A stretch of DNA of 64,000 nucleotides from Streptosporangium sp. NBC_01495 (GTDB lineage Bacteria > Actinomycetota > Actinomycetes > Streptosporangiales > Streptosporangiaceae): contig NZ_CP109430.1 in assembly GCF_036250735.1 (NCBI RefSeq), forward strand, positions 4,278,001-4,342,000, read 5' to 3'. This document shows, one piece after another, positions 25,175 through 33,465 of this stretch. Made by a program: the position numbers and the translations under genes. The notes below the pieces were generated by a model. It saw only the letters and a list, made by a program, of their open reading frames with translations, was not told where the DNA came from and did no database searches. Position 1 is the stretch's first letter. Each line of letters opens with the position of its first letter.

Positions 25175-26158
25175 ATGCGCGCGAGTCGTCTGCTCTCACT
25201 CCTGCTGCTCCTGCAGACCCGGGGGCAGATGACGGCCCCCGAGCTGGCCGGGGAGCTGGAGGTCTCCGTCCGCACGGTCTACCGAGACGTGGAGGCGCTG
25301 TCGTCGGCAGGGGTGCCGGTCTACGCCGACCGCGGCCCCGCCGGCGGATACCGCCTGCTGGACGGCTACCGCACCCGTCTCAACGGCCTGACCGCCGAGG
25401 AGGCCTCCTCGCTGTTCCTGGCCGGGCTGCCCGGTCCGGCCGCCGACCTGGGACTGGCCGAGGTCGCGGCCAACGCCGAGCTGAAGATGCTCGCCGCGCT
25501 TCCTCCCGAGCCGCGCTTCCAGGCCTCCCGGATGCGCCAGCGCTTCCACCTGGACGTCCCCGGCTGGTACCACGACGCCGACGCGGCCCCCTTCCTGGGG
25601 GAGGTCGCCGAGGCGGTGTGGGAGCAGCGCCCGCTGCGCATGACCTACCGCCGCTGGGGCCCCCGCGACGTCGAGCGCCTGGCCCACCCGTACGGTCTGG
25701 TCCTCAAGGGCGGGGTGTGGTACATGGTGGCGGTCGCCGGTGAGGGAGGGCCGCGCACCTACCGGGTGTCGCGGATCGTGAGCGCCGAGCTCGCGGAGGG
25801 GCACTTCGAGCGTCCCGCCGACTTCGACCTGCCCGTCTTCTGGCGAGACTACGCCGCCGACTTCCGCGAGCGGATGCACACCGGCGAGGCCGTGGTGCGG
25901 ATGGCGCCGGGCACCGAGGGGATGCTGCGCTACACGGTGGGCACCGAGGTCGCCGAGGCCGCGCTCGCCGAGGCGGGCCCGCCCGACGAGCGCGGCTGGG
26001 TCGTGCTGCGCCTGCCGACCGAGTCCGTCAAGCACGCCCACTGGCAGCTGCTGCGCCTGGGCGCCGACATCGAGGTGCTGGAGCCGCCCGAGCTGCGCGA
26101 GCGGATGGCCGCAACCGTCGCCGGCCTCGCCACGCTGTACGGCACGGGCCCCGGCTGA
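25175..26158 (+). CDS. WYL-domain HTH transcriptional regulator
   Basis: About 327 residues from ATG 25175 (ATG 25166 would add three). The N-terminal HTH_11 domain reads LLLLLQTRGQMTAPELAGEL then SVRTVYRDVEALS. The WYL domain around residues 140-210 contains LRMTYRRWG and GVWYMVAVAG, and a C-terminal WCX-like extension follows. WYL proteins sense small ligands or nucleic acids. The gene is divergent from the DeoR-MFS operon across the palindromic operator. Its target is unknown. Confidence 0.9.
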   Translation: MRASRLLSLLLLLQTRGQMTAPELAGELEVSVRTVYRDVEALSSAGVPVYADRGPAGGYRLLDGYRTRLNGLTAEEASSLFLAGLPGPAADLGLAEVAANAELKMLAALPPEPRFQASRMRQRFHLDVPGWYHDADAAPFLGEVAEAVWEQRPLRMTYRRWGPRDVERLAHPYGLVLKGGVWYMVAVAGEGGPRTYRVSRIVSAELAEGHFERPADFDLPVFWRDYAADFRERMHTGEAVVRMAPGTEGMLRYTVGTEVAEAALAEAGPPDERGWVVLRLPTESVKHAHWQLLRLGADIEVLEPPELRERMAATVAGLATLYGTGPG

Positions 26159-26195
26159 CACCGGCCCGTCCCGCCCCTCCCACCTCGGGCGCTCC

Positions 26196-26222
26196 CAGCC
26201 CGTCCAGCCCGTCCAGCCCGTC
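26196..26222. repeat. Three exact 9-bp direct repeats
   Basis: CAGCCCGTC is repeated three times head to tail in the 280-bp gap between the WYL gene and the hydrolase gene. It is non-coding and probably slippage. Confidence 0.7.
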
Positions 26223-26440
26223 CCGGTCCTCTTCCCCGGGTCGTCCCGACCGCCTGGCCCGCTCCCGGAGCCGACCCGTCCTGGCCCTTCGCGCTCTCGG
26301 ACCTCCTCCGGTCGGTCCGCTCCCGGACCCGGCCGCGCGGGTCGTGTCCGTGGTTAATCGATTGCGGGCGCCGGGGGGAGCCGCGACGATGACCGGATGT
26401 TCTTTCTCACCTTGAGTGGCCCCTGCTCTCCGGCGGTCCG

Positions 26441-27184
26441 ATGACGCTCGCCTACGACGACGGGGGAGCGGGCGACCCCGTGGTGCTGCTGCACTCCAGC
26501 GCCGCCGACTCGCGGATGTGGGATTCGCAGTGGGAGGCGCTGACCGCCCGCTTCCGAGTGATCCGGCCAGACCTGCGAGGTCACGGCCGCACGCCGTACG
26601 CCTCCGAGACCCCCTACTCCGATCCCGGCGACGTGGCGGATCTGCTCGCCGCGCTCGCGGTGGAGAGGGCCGTGCTGGTCGGGTCCTCCTACGGCGGCCG
26701 GGTCGCGTTGCAGGTGGCCACCGCCCATCCGGCCCTGGTCTCCCGGCTGGTGCTGCTCAATCCGCACTGCGGGCTGGAGCCCACGCCCGACCTCGCCGCG
26801 TTCGGCGAGGAGGAGGACCGGTTGCTGGAGGCGGGGGAGGTCGAGGCCGCGGTCGAGCTCAACGCCCGCACCTGGCTCGGCCCCGAGGCGGACGGGGAGA
26901 CGCGCGCCCGGCAGATGGCCATGCAGCGCCACGCCTTCGAGGTCCAGCTCGCCGCCGACCCCGAGCCGTCGCAGCTGGAGGGGGAGATCGACCTGGCCAG
27001 GGTGACCATGCCCACACTGGTGGTCAGCGCCGCCCATGACCTGCCCTACTTCCAGATGACGGCCCGCCATCTGGCCGGAGAGCTGGCCTCGGTGACGGCG
27101 GTGCACCTGGAGTGGGCCGGGCACCTGCCGAGCATGGAGCGGCCCGGGGAGATCACCGCCCTGATCCTCGATCACCTCACCTGA
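26441..27184 (+). CDS. Alpha/beta hydrolase
   Basis: A 247-residue hydrolase. The oxyanion segment VVLLHSSAADSRMWD is at residues 14-28, the nucleophile elbow GSSYGG places Ser83, the acid is in SAAHD, and the histidine is in EWAGHLPSMERP near the C-terminus. All catalytic residues are present. The pattern resembles 3-oxoadipate enol-lactonase-like and general esterase members, so the substrate is open. The start at ATG 26441 has only a weak ribosome site. It is convergent with SsuD. Confidence 0.87.
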   Translation: MTLAYDDGGAGDPVVLLHSSAADSRMWDSQWEALTARFRVIRPDLRGHGRTPYASETPYSDPGDVADLLAALAVERAVLVGSSYGGRVALQVATAHPALVSRLVLLNPHCGLEPTPDLAAFGEEEDRLLEAGEVEAAVELNARTWLGPEADGETRARQMAMQRHAFEVQLAADPEPSQLEGEIDLARVTMPTLVVSAAHDLPYFQMTARHLAGELASVTAVHLEWAGHLPSMERPGEITALILDHLT

Positions 27185-27288
27185 TCCGCTGCGTGAAGCG
27201 GCGTGAAGCCGAATTCCTCCTCACACCTGTCGCGGCCGCCCGTCCGCGGTCACGGTAGGACGGGCGGCGGGCCGGTCCGGGGCATCGC

Positions 27289-28446
27289 TCAGCTCGATCC
27301 GGTGGACGCGAACGGGATCGAGGCCGGTTCGTGCGCGCCCGGCGCGGCGGGGTGTTCCCACAGCCCGCGCTCGCGCAGGATCGGCAGCACTCCCTCGCCG
27401 AACCAGTACGCCTCCTCCACGTGCGGGTGGCCGGACATGATGAACTCGGTGATGCCCAGGCGGGCGTACTCCTCGATCCGGTCGGCCACCTCGGTGTGGC
27501 TGCCGACCAGCGCGGTGCCCGCGCCACCGCGCACCAGCCCGACGCCGGCCCACAGGTTGGGGGAGATCTCCAGCCCGTCGCGGCTGCCGCCGTGCAGGGC
27601 GAGCATCCGCTTCTGGCCCTCGGACTCGCTGCGGGCCAGGCCCGCCTGCACCTTCTCGATCGTGGCGGGGTCGATGCCGTCGAGCAACCTGCGGGCCTGT
27701 GCCCACGCCTCGTCGGCGCTGTCCCTGCTGATCACGTGCAGCCGGATGCCCTGCCGCAGCGTGCGGCCCTCGGCCGCGGCCAGGCCGTTCACCCAGGTGA
27801 TCTTCTCGGCGACCGCGGCGGGCGGCTCGCCCCAGGTGAGGTACGCGTCCACGTGCCTGGCCGCGACCCTGCCCGCGGCCGGGGAGGATCCGCCGAAGTA
27901 GATGTCGGGCACCGGGTCGGGCACCCGGTTCAGTCTCGCGTCCTCGACCCGCAGGTGCTCCCCGGTGAAGTCGACGCTCTCGCCGCGCCACAGCGCCCGG
28001 ACGATGTGCAGGAACTCGTCGGTCCGCGCGTATCTGGCGTCCTTGTCCAGGAAGTCGCCGTAGGCGCGCTGCTCGTGGCTCTCGCCGCCGGTGACGACGT
28101 TGAGCAGCAGGCGCCCGCCCGAGTGCCGCTGGAAGGTGGCGCCCATCTGCGCGGCCAGGGTCGGCGTGACCAGTCCCGGCCGGAACGCGACCAGGAACTT
28201 CAGCCGTTCGGTGGTCTCGGTGAGCATGGCCGTGGTCAGCCAGGCGTCCTCGCACCACGCGCCGGTCGGCGTCAGCGCGCCGACGAAGCCGAGGTGCTCG
28301 GCGGCGTGCACGATCTGCCGCAGGTAGGCCAGCGTGGCCGGGCGCGCGCCGCCGGCCGCTCCCGGGGGCAGGCCGTGGCCGCCGCCGACGATGTCGCGGC
28401 TGTCGCCGTAGGTGGGGAGGAACCAGTGGAACGTCAGGTTTGTCAT
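27289..28446 (-). CDS. ssuD: FMNH2-dependent alkanesulfonate monooxygenase-like (SsuD family)
   Basis: A 385-residue LLM-class protein. FHWFLPTYGDSR at the N-terminus, HLGFVGALTPTG near residue 51 (the SsuD family usually has C or E here), RHSGGRLLLNVVTGG near 107-121 and ADRIEEYARLGITEF near the end match the SsuD branch, which releases sulfite from alkanesulfonates using reduced flavin. It is next to a SfnB-like gene on the same strand and near broken ssuA and ssuC on the other, supporting a sulfonate or sulfone role. It could alternatively be an SfnG-type dimethylsulfone monooxygenase. Confidence 0.85.
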   Translation of the reverse strand: MTNLTFHWFLPTYGDSRDIVGGGHGLPPGAAGGARPATLAYLRQIVHAAEHLGFVGALTPTGAWCEDAWLTTAMLTETTERLKFLVAFRPGLVTPTLAAQMGATFQRHSGGRLLLNVVTGGESHEQRAYGDFLDKDARYARTDEFLHIVRALWRGESVDFTGEHLRVEDARLNRVPDPVPDIYFGGSSPAAGRVAARHVDAYLTWGEPPAAVAEKITWVNGLAAAEGRTLRQGIRLHVISRDSADEAWAQARRLLDGIDPATIEKVQAGLARSESEGQKRMLALHGGSRDGLEISPNLWAGVGLVRGGAGTALVGSHTEVADRIEEYARLGITEFIMSGHPHVEEAYWFGEGVLPILRERGLWEHPAAPGAHEPASIPFASTGSS

Positions 28447-28492
28447 CGCACTTCCGTAGTCGTCGTGGGTCGCCGTCTTGTCGGCGAGATCG

Positions 28493-29716
28493 CTAGAGCA
28501 GGCCGTGGCGGGGCGGAAGCTGTCCGTTGAGCACGTAGCGGCCGATGTGCTGGATCTTCCAGCGAGCCGGGTCGTGCAGCGTGTGCGTCCTGGCGTTGCG
28601 CCAGTGGCGGTGGAGGTTGAGCCCGTCCAGGCTGGCGCGGGTGCCGCCCAGCTCGAAGACCGCGCTGCCCAGCTCGACCGCGACCGGGTCGACGTACGCC
28701 TTCACGGTGGCCACCGCGACGGACGCGGCGGCGGCGGACTCCTCCGTCAGGTCCGCCGCGGCGGCGTCCACCTCCCGGCCGGCCGCGGCGAGGAGCGCCT
28801 CCGCGGCACGCACCTTGATCGCCAGTTCGCCCGCCCGCTGGATGATCAGCGGGTCCTCCGCGGCGCTGTCCAGCCCGCTCTCGAACCAGGGCCTCGCCTT
28901 GGTGCGGACGAACTCCAGCGCCTCCGCCAGCGCCCCGCCGGCGATGCCCACGTCGATCGCGGCGTGCAGGAGCTGGGCCACCGCGCCGTGGAGCTGCGGC
29001 CCGGTGAACGTCAGGTGGTGCGGCACCACGCGGTTCGCGGGCACGCGCACGTCGTCGAGGCGCACGGTGCCGCTGGCCGTGGTCCGCTGGCCCATCCCGG
29101 CCCAGTCGTCGATCACGGTCAGCCCGTCGGCGTCCCTGGGCACATACGCCACGTGCAGCGTCTCGTCCTCGCGCCGGGCCAGCACCGGGATCCAGTGCGC
29201 GAACAGCGCGCCGGTGCTGTAGTGCTTGACCCCCCGCAGCAGGAAGCCGTCCTCGCCGTCGGACACCAGCCGCGTGCGGTAGTCCTGCACGTGTTTGGTG
29301 CCGGCCTCGGACTGCGCGTTGCCGAGCCTGGCACCGGCGAGTACCTCGCCGAAGAAGAACTTCCGCTGTTCGGGGGTGCCCTGGCGGCGCAGCACGTTGA
29401 CGTAGACGAAGTGGCTCTGCGGGATCTGCGCGATGTTCGGGTCGGCGGCGGCCAGCAGGCGTACCACCTCGGAGAGGGTCTCCGCGCTCACCTCCGCGCC
29501 GCCGTGCTCGCGCGGCACGGTGATCGCGAGCAGCCCGCTCGTGGAGAGCCGGTCCAGTTCTCCGACGGGCAGCAGTCGTTCGGTGTCCCGCTCGGCGGCG
29601 CCGGGCGCGAACTCGGCCGCCAGCGCGCGGGCCGTGGTGACCGCCTCCGCGTCATCGGCGATCACATGCGCCCCCGGCAGGCCAGGAGCCTGGGACGTTG
29701 TGCTGTCGATACTCAT
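28493..29716 (-). CDS. SfnB/DszC-like acyl-CoA dehydrogenase-fold flavoprotein
   Basis: A 407-residue acyl-CoA-dehydrogenase-fold enzyme. VPREHGGAEVSAETL (residues about 67-81), the SQS...AGTKHVQDYRTRL region near 138 and the C-terminal NLHRHWRNARTHTLHDP are typical of SfnB and DszC, in which the catalytic glutamate of true acyl-CoA dehydrogenases is replaced. These flavin enzymes act in organosulfur acquisition. It lies 46 bp upstream of SsuD on the same strand, so they form an operon whose promoter region is at 29717-30044. Confidence 0.85.
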   Translation of the reverse strand: MSIDSTTSQAPGLPGAHVIADDAEAVTTARALAAEFAPGAAERDTERLLPVGELDRLSTSGLLAITVPREHGGAEVSAETLSEVVRLLAAADPNIAQIPQSHFVYVNVLRRQGTPEQRKFFFGEVLAGARLGNAQSEAGTKHVQDYRTRLVSDGEDGFLLRGVKHYSTGALFAHWIPVLARREDETLHVAYVPRDADGLTVIDDWAGMGQRTTASGTVRLDDVRVPANRVVPHHLTFTGPQLHGAVAQLLHAAIDVGIAGGALAEALEFVRTKARPWFESGLDSAAEDPLIIQRAGELAIKVRAAEALLAAAGREVDAAAADLTEESAAAASVAVATVKAYVDPVAVELGSAVFELGGTRASLDGLNLHRHWRNARTHTLHDPARWKIQHIGRYVLNGQLPPRHGLL

Positions 29717-30044
29717 ACTGGTGTCCGTTCTGCGCGTTACGTTAGGATCACCCTAATTCCTGCATAAAAGGTAGACAATATCTGCTTTGGTGACGTGCGA
29801 CTCCGTGTCGGACGGCCGGGCCGTCGCTCCCGGAGACGTGACGCGCCGCGTGTCGTCGGTATGTCGCGCGCTGCACGCGCCGTGCGTCGCGTCGCACGTC
29901 GTGTCGTCCGGGAGTGGTGGGGTCGTCGCCTCGGAGGCGTGTGACCTCGTGTCCCCCTCCGAATCCCGGCGGGTCTCGCGATCATCTTCCGGTGAAAAAG
30001 GTTGACAATTATACCTACTTTTCCTACTTTTTGTATAGGTATTA
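29717..30044. other. Divergent control region of the sulfonate locus
   Basis: No gene is supported. Besides the inverted repeat at 29742, AAAAGGTAGACAATAT (29766-29781) and AAAAGGTTGACAATTA (29996-30011) are near-copies about 230 bp apart. The second contains TTGACA (30002-30007) and, 17 bp on, TACTTT (30025-30030), a plausible promoter for the rightward ssuA remnant. The sequence between is GC-rich with many CGTGTCG-like words. Confidence 0.5.
29742..29756. promoter_or_regulatory. Inverted repeat TTAGG-N5-CCTAA upstream of sfnB-like gene
   Basis: TTAGGATCACCCTAA with perfect 5-bp arms, 26-40 bp upstream of the sfnB-like start. The arms recall DtxR/IdeR half-sites, but the spacer is shorter than theirs, so assignment is uncertain. 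Confidence 0.4.
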
Positions 30045-30674
30045 GTGGCGAAGGGATCGCCGATCACCAAGGTGACCCAGCTCGGGGGAAAGAAGATCGC
30101 CGCGATCAAGGGCACCGACCCGTACTTCTTCCTGCTCCAGTCGCTGAAGGCGGCGGGCCTGGCCGGTACGGACGTCGAGGTGGTCAACCTGCAGCACGCG
30201 GACGGCAAGACCGCGCTGGAGCGCGGCGACGTCGACGCGTGGGCGGGCCTGGACCCGCTCATGGCGCAGAGCCAGATCGAGTCCGGCTCCACCCTCATCC
30301 ACCGCGAGCCCGCGTTCAACTCCTACGGCTTCCTCAACGCCCGCGAGGACTTCATCAAGGAACACCCGGAACTCGTCCAGGCCGTGGCCGACACCTACGA
30401 GCGCGCCCGGACGTGGGTCGGCGAGCACCCGGACGAGACGGTCGCCCCGCTGGCCCGGGAGGCCAAGCTGGCGCCCGAGGTCGCCGGGGTCGTGTTGAAG
30501 GAGCGGACCGAGGTCGGCCTGAGCCCGGTGCCCGGAGCCGAGCAACGCGCCGTACTGGAGCGCATCCTGCCGACCCTCGTCGAGGAGAACCAGGTGCGCT
30601 CCGAGGCGGAGGCCAGGGCCGCGCTCGACTCGCTGTTCGAGCCCGCCTTCGCCCAGAAGGCGAGCTCTTCGTGA
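30045..30674 (+). pseudogene. ssuA: Truncated sulfonate-binding protein (SsuA C-terminal part)
   Basis: About 209 codons. KVTQLGGKKIAAIKGTDPYF and ALERGDVDAWAGLDPLMAQSQ match the second half of SsuA-type aliphatic sulfonate binding proteins. The first ~125 residues expected of a ~320-residue SsuA, including signal peptide and first lobe, are missing; a TAG stop lies three codons before the GTG. Without a signal it cannot be exported as a binding protein. It overlaps the permease fragment by GTGA, preserving the ancestral operon junction. Confidence 0.8.
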
Positions 30675-31039
30675 GCCTCGTCACCCGAAGGCGCCCCCCG
30701 GATCCCGGCGCGGGGGACACACCGGACGACACCTCGGGGGACGCCGCGCCCGAGCGCCGGAGGAACCGGCCGAGGCTCGGCAGGGGACCGCGCGGTGCCG
30801 GGGCGGCCGCCGGGCTGCTGGTGCCGGTGGCCGCGCTGGCCGCCTGGCAGGCGGCCACCGCCGCCGGGCTCTTCACGCAGAGCCAGCTGCCGCCGCCCTC
30901 GGCCGTGCTGGGCGAGCTGGTACGGCGGGGCGAGCTGTGGCTGCATGTCGCGATCAGCGGGCAGCGGGTGCTGCTCGGCAAGGCCGCCGACGCCGTACTG
31001 GGACTGGTCGAGCGGCGCGTTGTCCGAGACAGGTTCTGA
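30671..31039 (+). pseudogene. ssuC: SsuC permease with internal deletion
   Basis: 122 codons from GTG 30671. The front half looks like the N-terminus of an SsuC permease: a basic tail, then LVPVAALAAWQAATAAGLFT, QLPPPSAVLGELV and GELWLHVAISGQRVLLG. It passes directly into KAADAVLGLVERRV, which matches the extreme C-terminus of the family. The four to five core helices and the EAA loop, about 150 residues, are gone in frame, with the joint near 30985 at the shared LLG. The product cannot transport. Together with truncated ssuA it shows decay of this uptake system. Confidence 0.75.
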
Positions 31040-31063
31040 CGCGGAACCGACCCGAATCGGCGC

Positions 31064-31534
31064 TCAGCCGCAGTTGCCCCAGGACTTCCAGCGAGCCGTG
31101 GCGACGGCGGCACCGCGCCCGTCATCCCAGATCGTGCCGGAGTATTTGACGCACCGGCCCTTGCCGTAGACCTTCAGCGGGCCCAGGTAGTGCTTGACCT
31201 GCCGGCCCTCGTTCTTGCCGCCCGTACGCCCGTGTACCCCCCGTGTCTGCGTCGTGATCGTGGCCGAGACGAAGGTGGCGACGCCGACGTTCGAGGTCTT
31301 GATCGTGGTGACGCAGTTGTAGCCGGTCCTGCGGTTGTACAACAGGTAGACGTGACCGAACACGTCTCCGGAGGGGGTCTTCGCGGCCTGCTTGCTGTGG
31401 GCGACCCGGGCGAAGCCGGAACCGCACACCCGCTCCGGGCTGGGGGCTGAGGCGGCCGCGTGCGCGGGGTTGGCGACGATTCCGCCGATCGACAGTGCCG
31501 CGGCGAGGAGGATCGTCTTCGTGGACCCGCGCAT
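31064..31534 (-). CDS. Secreted spore-associated protein A (SapA)-like
   Basis: A 156-residue protein with a Sec signal peptide (MRGSTKTILLAAALSIGGIV, cleavage after PAHA). The mature part has four cysteines in the SapA-like order: VCGSGFARV, GYNCVTTIKTS, GKGRCVKYSGTI and GNCG. Hydrophobic beta-strand patterns (GHVYLLYN, ATFVSATI) also match. SapA-type proteins are exported during sporulation in Streptomyces; function is unclear. Two disulfides are likely. It is a monocistronic leftward gene. Confidence 0.75.
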   Translation of the reverse strand: MRGSTKTILLAAALSIGGIVANPAHAAASAPSPERVCGSGFARVAHSKQAAKTPSGDVFGHVYLLYNRRTGYNCVTTIKTSNVGVATFVSATITTQTRGVHGRTGGKNEGRQVKHYLGPLKVYGKGRCVKYSGTIWDDGRGAAVATARWKSWGNCG

Positions 31535-32006
31535 TCAGTCATCCCTTCTCAGCCGTCTCCCCGCCTTCCGGGGACTGACGGTTGATCATTCTGCCGAAGG
31601 ATCCGACATGAAATGACCGAAATGGTCAAATGGGCAACCGCCGGTCCATCGTGCGGGTCGAGTTCGGCCGCCGCGGTCTTGAACGGGTGTTCGGCACGGG
31701 GGACAGCCGGCCGCGTCCGGTGGTGGGCGATGTCGGCTGCCGCGGGTGCCCGGGATCCGCCCGGATCTGGACTATTCGCCAAGCAGTGTGTGAACCACTT
31801 CGCGCGCGTAGTCGGCGGGGGAGGCGACGTGCGGTGCGACGCCGTGAATGCCGGCGGGCGAAAGCAGCTCAAGATACACGTACTGCTGGCAGGCGCCGAT
31901 GAGCATCGCCGCGACGACCGGCCATGAGTCGCGGCCGGGCGCCGGGATTCCGCGCGGGCAGGTGGACGACCGTGCCTCACGGCCGTCGGTAGGCACTCTG
32001 CGCGGG
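31535..32006. other. Intergenic region with regulator remnant
   Basis: Apart from the TetR remnant at 31772-31933, no supported gene is present. Frames on both strands are short, without ribosome sites. Bases 31549-31620 are the upstream control region of the SapA-like gene. Confidence 0.5.
31772..31933 (-). pseudogene. TetR-family regulator remnant (C-terminal end only)
   Basis: The 54-residue stretch beginning RDSWPVVAAMLIGACQQYVY and ending YAREVVHTLLGE matches the end of TetR-family ligand-binding domains, where (A)MLIGACQQ is a common helix. No HTH domain remains; upstream in the same direction is the S41 peptidase end. It is therefore a decayed gene. Confidence 0.55.
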
Positions 32007-33377
32007 TTACAGGAGTGTGAGCGCCTTGGCCACGCCGGGGTCGCGCCCGGTGGCCAGGTCGAGGGCGGTCATGGGGGCGTAGTGGTCGACCGGCACGCCG
32101 ATGGTGTCGATGATCTCGCGGGCGGGGCCGAGGTGCCGGACCTTGGGCAGGCGCAGGACGCTGCCGTCGTCGAGGAGATACGCCGCGGCGGGACCGGAGA
32201 TGGCTCCGGCGGTGCGGGTCCCGACGAGGGTGCCCAAACCGTTGCCCTTGACGGCCGCGCTGAAGTCGTCGCAGGCCGAGGCGCACCCGCGGTCGGTGAG
32301 AACGACCAGGCGCAGGCCGAGCAGCGGGACGCCGTCGTCGGTCCGGTTGGGCACGCAGTCGCCCTTGAGCGGGCAGAAGTAGCTGGTGATCTTGCCGTGT
32401 GCGAACGCGCCGAGCAGTCGCGTCACCTCGCGAGGCGATCCGCCGCCGTTGCCGCGCAGGTCGAGGACGACCGCCTTCGGCTTGCCCTGGAGCTTGGCGA
32501 TGACCTGGTCGGCGGCGCCTTCGTGGAATCCGGACAGCTGGACGTACGCGACGCCGCCGGGGAGCGTCTTCGACGTCGCCGCCGGAGGCTGCCGCGTGAG
32601 GGGGCCCTCCCTGAGCTCGACGGTGCGGGTCCGCCCTGTCGTGGGGCGCTTGAGCGTGATCCGTACCGTGTCGGAGGCGAGGGCGTCGACGAAGCTCTGG
32701 TTCACCTTGTCCCCGGCGAACGGCGGCATGCCGTTGGCCTTGACCACGATGTCGCCGGGTCTGACGTCGGCCTCGGCCGCGGGGCTGCCGGGCAGGACGC
32801 GGGTGATGAACAGCGGCGGCCGGGCCGCCGGGTCGAGCTGGGGGCCCTGCTGGGCGGACGTGCCCACGATGCCCGTTCCGACCGGCCCGCTCTCCGACGG
32901 CGGGGTCGGCCTGACCCAGCGGGCGTGGTTGTCGTGCAGTCCGGCGACCATGCCGGTGATCGCGGCGCGCAGCGCGGCGGGGTCGTCGGTGCCCAGGACC
33001 TTCGCGTAGGCGGCCCAGTCGCTGTCGCGGTTCCCGGTCAGGGCGGGCAGCCGGAGGTCGGCCCGGTCGATGCCACGCCGCATCAGGTCCTGGGTGTACG
33101 CGGCGAAGGCACTCTTCAGCGGTTCCCTCGAGTCCATGGCCGGGCCGCTGTAGTAGTTGTCCAGTACGCAGAAGTACGCCTGCCGGAGCGTGTTCACCGA
33201 GGTCGGCGGCGCCGATTCCGGCGGTGGCGCCGTGGCGGGCGCGCAGTCCCCGCCCGGGGTGGCGGCCGACGGGGACGACGGCTTCGGCCGGGGTGCCGGG
33301 TCTGACGCGAACGCCGATGCGGGTGCGGACACCGAGCAGGCCGTCACCAGAAGGGCGGCGCAGAAGGTTCTGATCAT
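32007..33377 (-). CDS. Secreted S41-family peptidase with PDZ domain
   Basis: A 456-residue protein with a signal peptide (about residues 1-25), a Pro/Ser-rich linker, a helical region, a PDZ domain (FITRVLPGSPAAEADVRPGD near 185-215) and a TSPc core. The nucleophile segment DRGCASACDDF near residue 365 is present, but the lysine expected about 25 residues later in CtpA/Prc (in the GKGT region) is replaced by TRTAGAISG. The catalytic base may differ or the enzyme may be atypical. It is divergent from a two-component system, with 88 bp between starts, so it may be its target. Confidence 0.85.
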   Translation of the reverse strand: MIRTFCAALLVTACSVSAPASAFASDPAPRPKPSSPSAATPGGDCAPATAPPPESAPPTSVNTLRQAYFCVLDNYYSGPAMDSREPLKSAFAAYTQDLMRRGIDRADLRLPALTGNRDSDWAAYAKVLGTDDPAALRAAITGMVAGLHDNHARWVRPTPPSESGPVGTGIVGTSAQQGPQLDPAARPPLFITRVLPGSPAAEADVRPGDIVVKANGMPPFAGDKVNQSFVDALASDTVRITLKRPTTGRTRTVELREGPLTRQPPAATSKTLPGGVAYVQLSGFHEGAADQVIAKLQGKPKAVVLDLRGNGGGSPREVTRLLGAFAHGKITSYFCPLKGDCVPNRTDDGVPLLGLRLVVLTDRGCASACDDFSAAVKGNGLGTLVGTRTAGAISGPAAAYLLDDGSVLRLPKVRHLGPAREIIDTIGVPVDHYAPMTALDLATGRDPGVAKALTLL

Positions 33378-33415
33378 GGTCGCCAGCGTGGCCGGAAGCG
33401 GGTTGCGCGGCTGTG

Positions 33416-33439
33416 AACGGAATGGTTAACGCCACTGTT
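33416..33439. promoter_or_regulatory. 12-bp direct repeats between peptidase and response regulator
   Basis: AACGGAATGGTT (33416-33427) is followed at once by AACGCCACTGTT (33428-33439), identical at 8 of 12 positions. Tandem direct repeats of about one helical turn are usual for OmpR-type regulators. The site lies between the two divergent starts. Confidence 0.4.
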
Positions 33440-33465
33440 ACCCCGGTTCGGGTAGGAACGTCGGC

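Noticed and set aside
26196..26222. Short tandem repeats considered as a CRISPR-like array
   Set aside because: Units are contiguous 9-mers with no spacers and no cas genes in the window.
31613..31927. 104-codon plus-strand frame
   Set aside because: No ribosome site, odd composition, and antisense to the TetR remnant that has a recognisable pattern.
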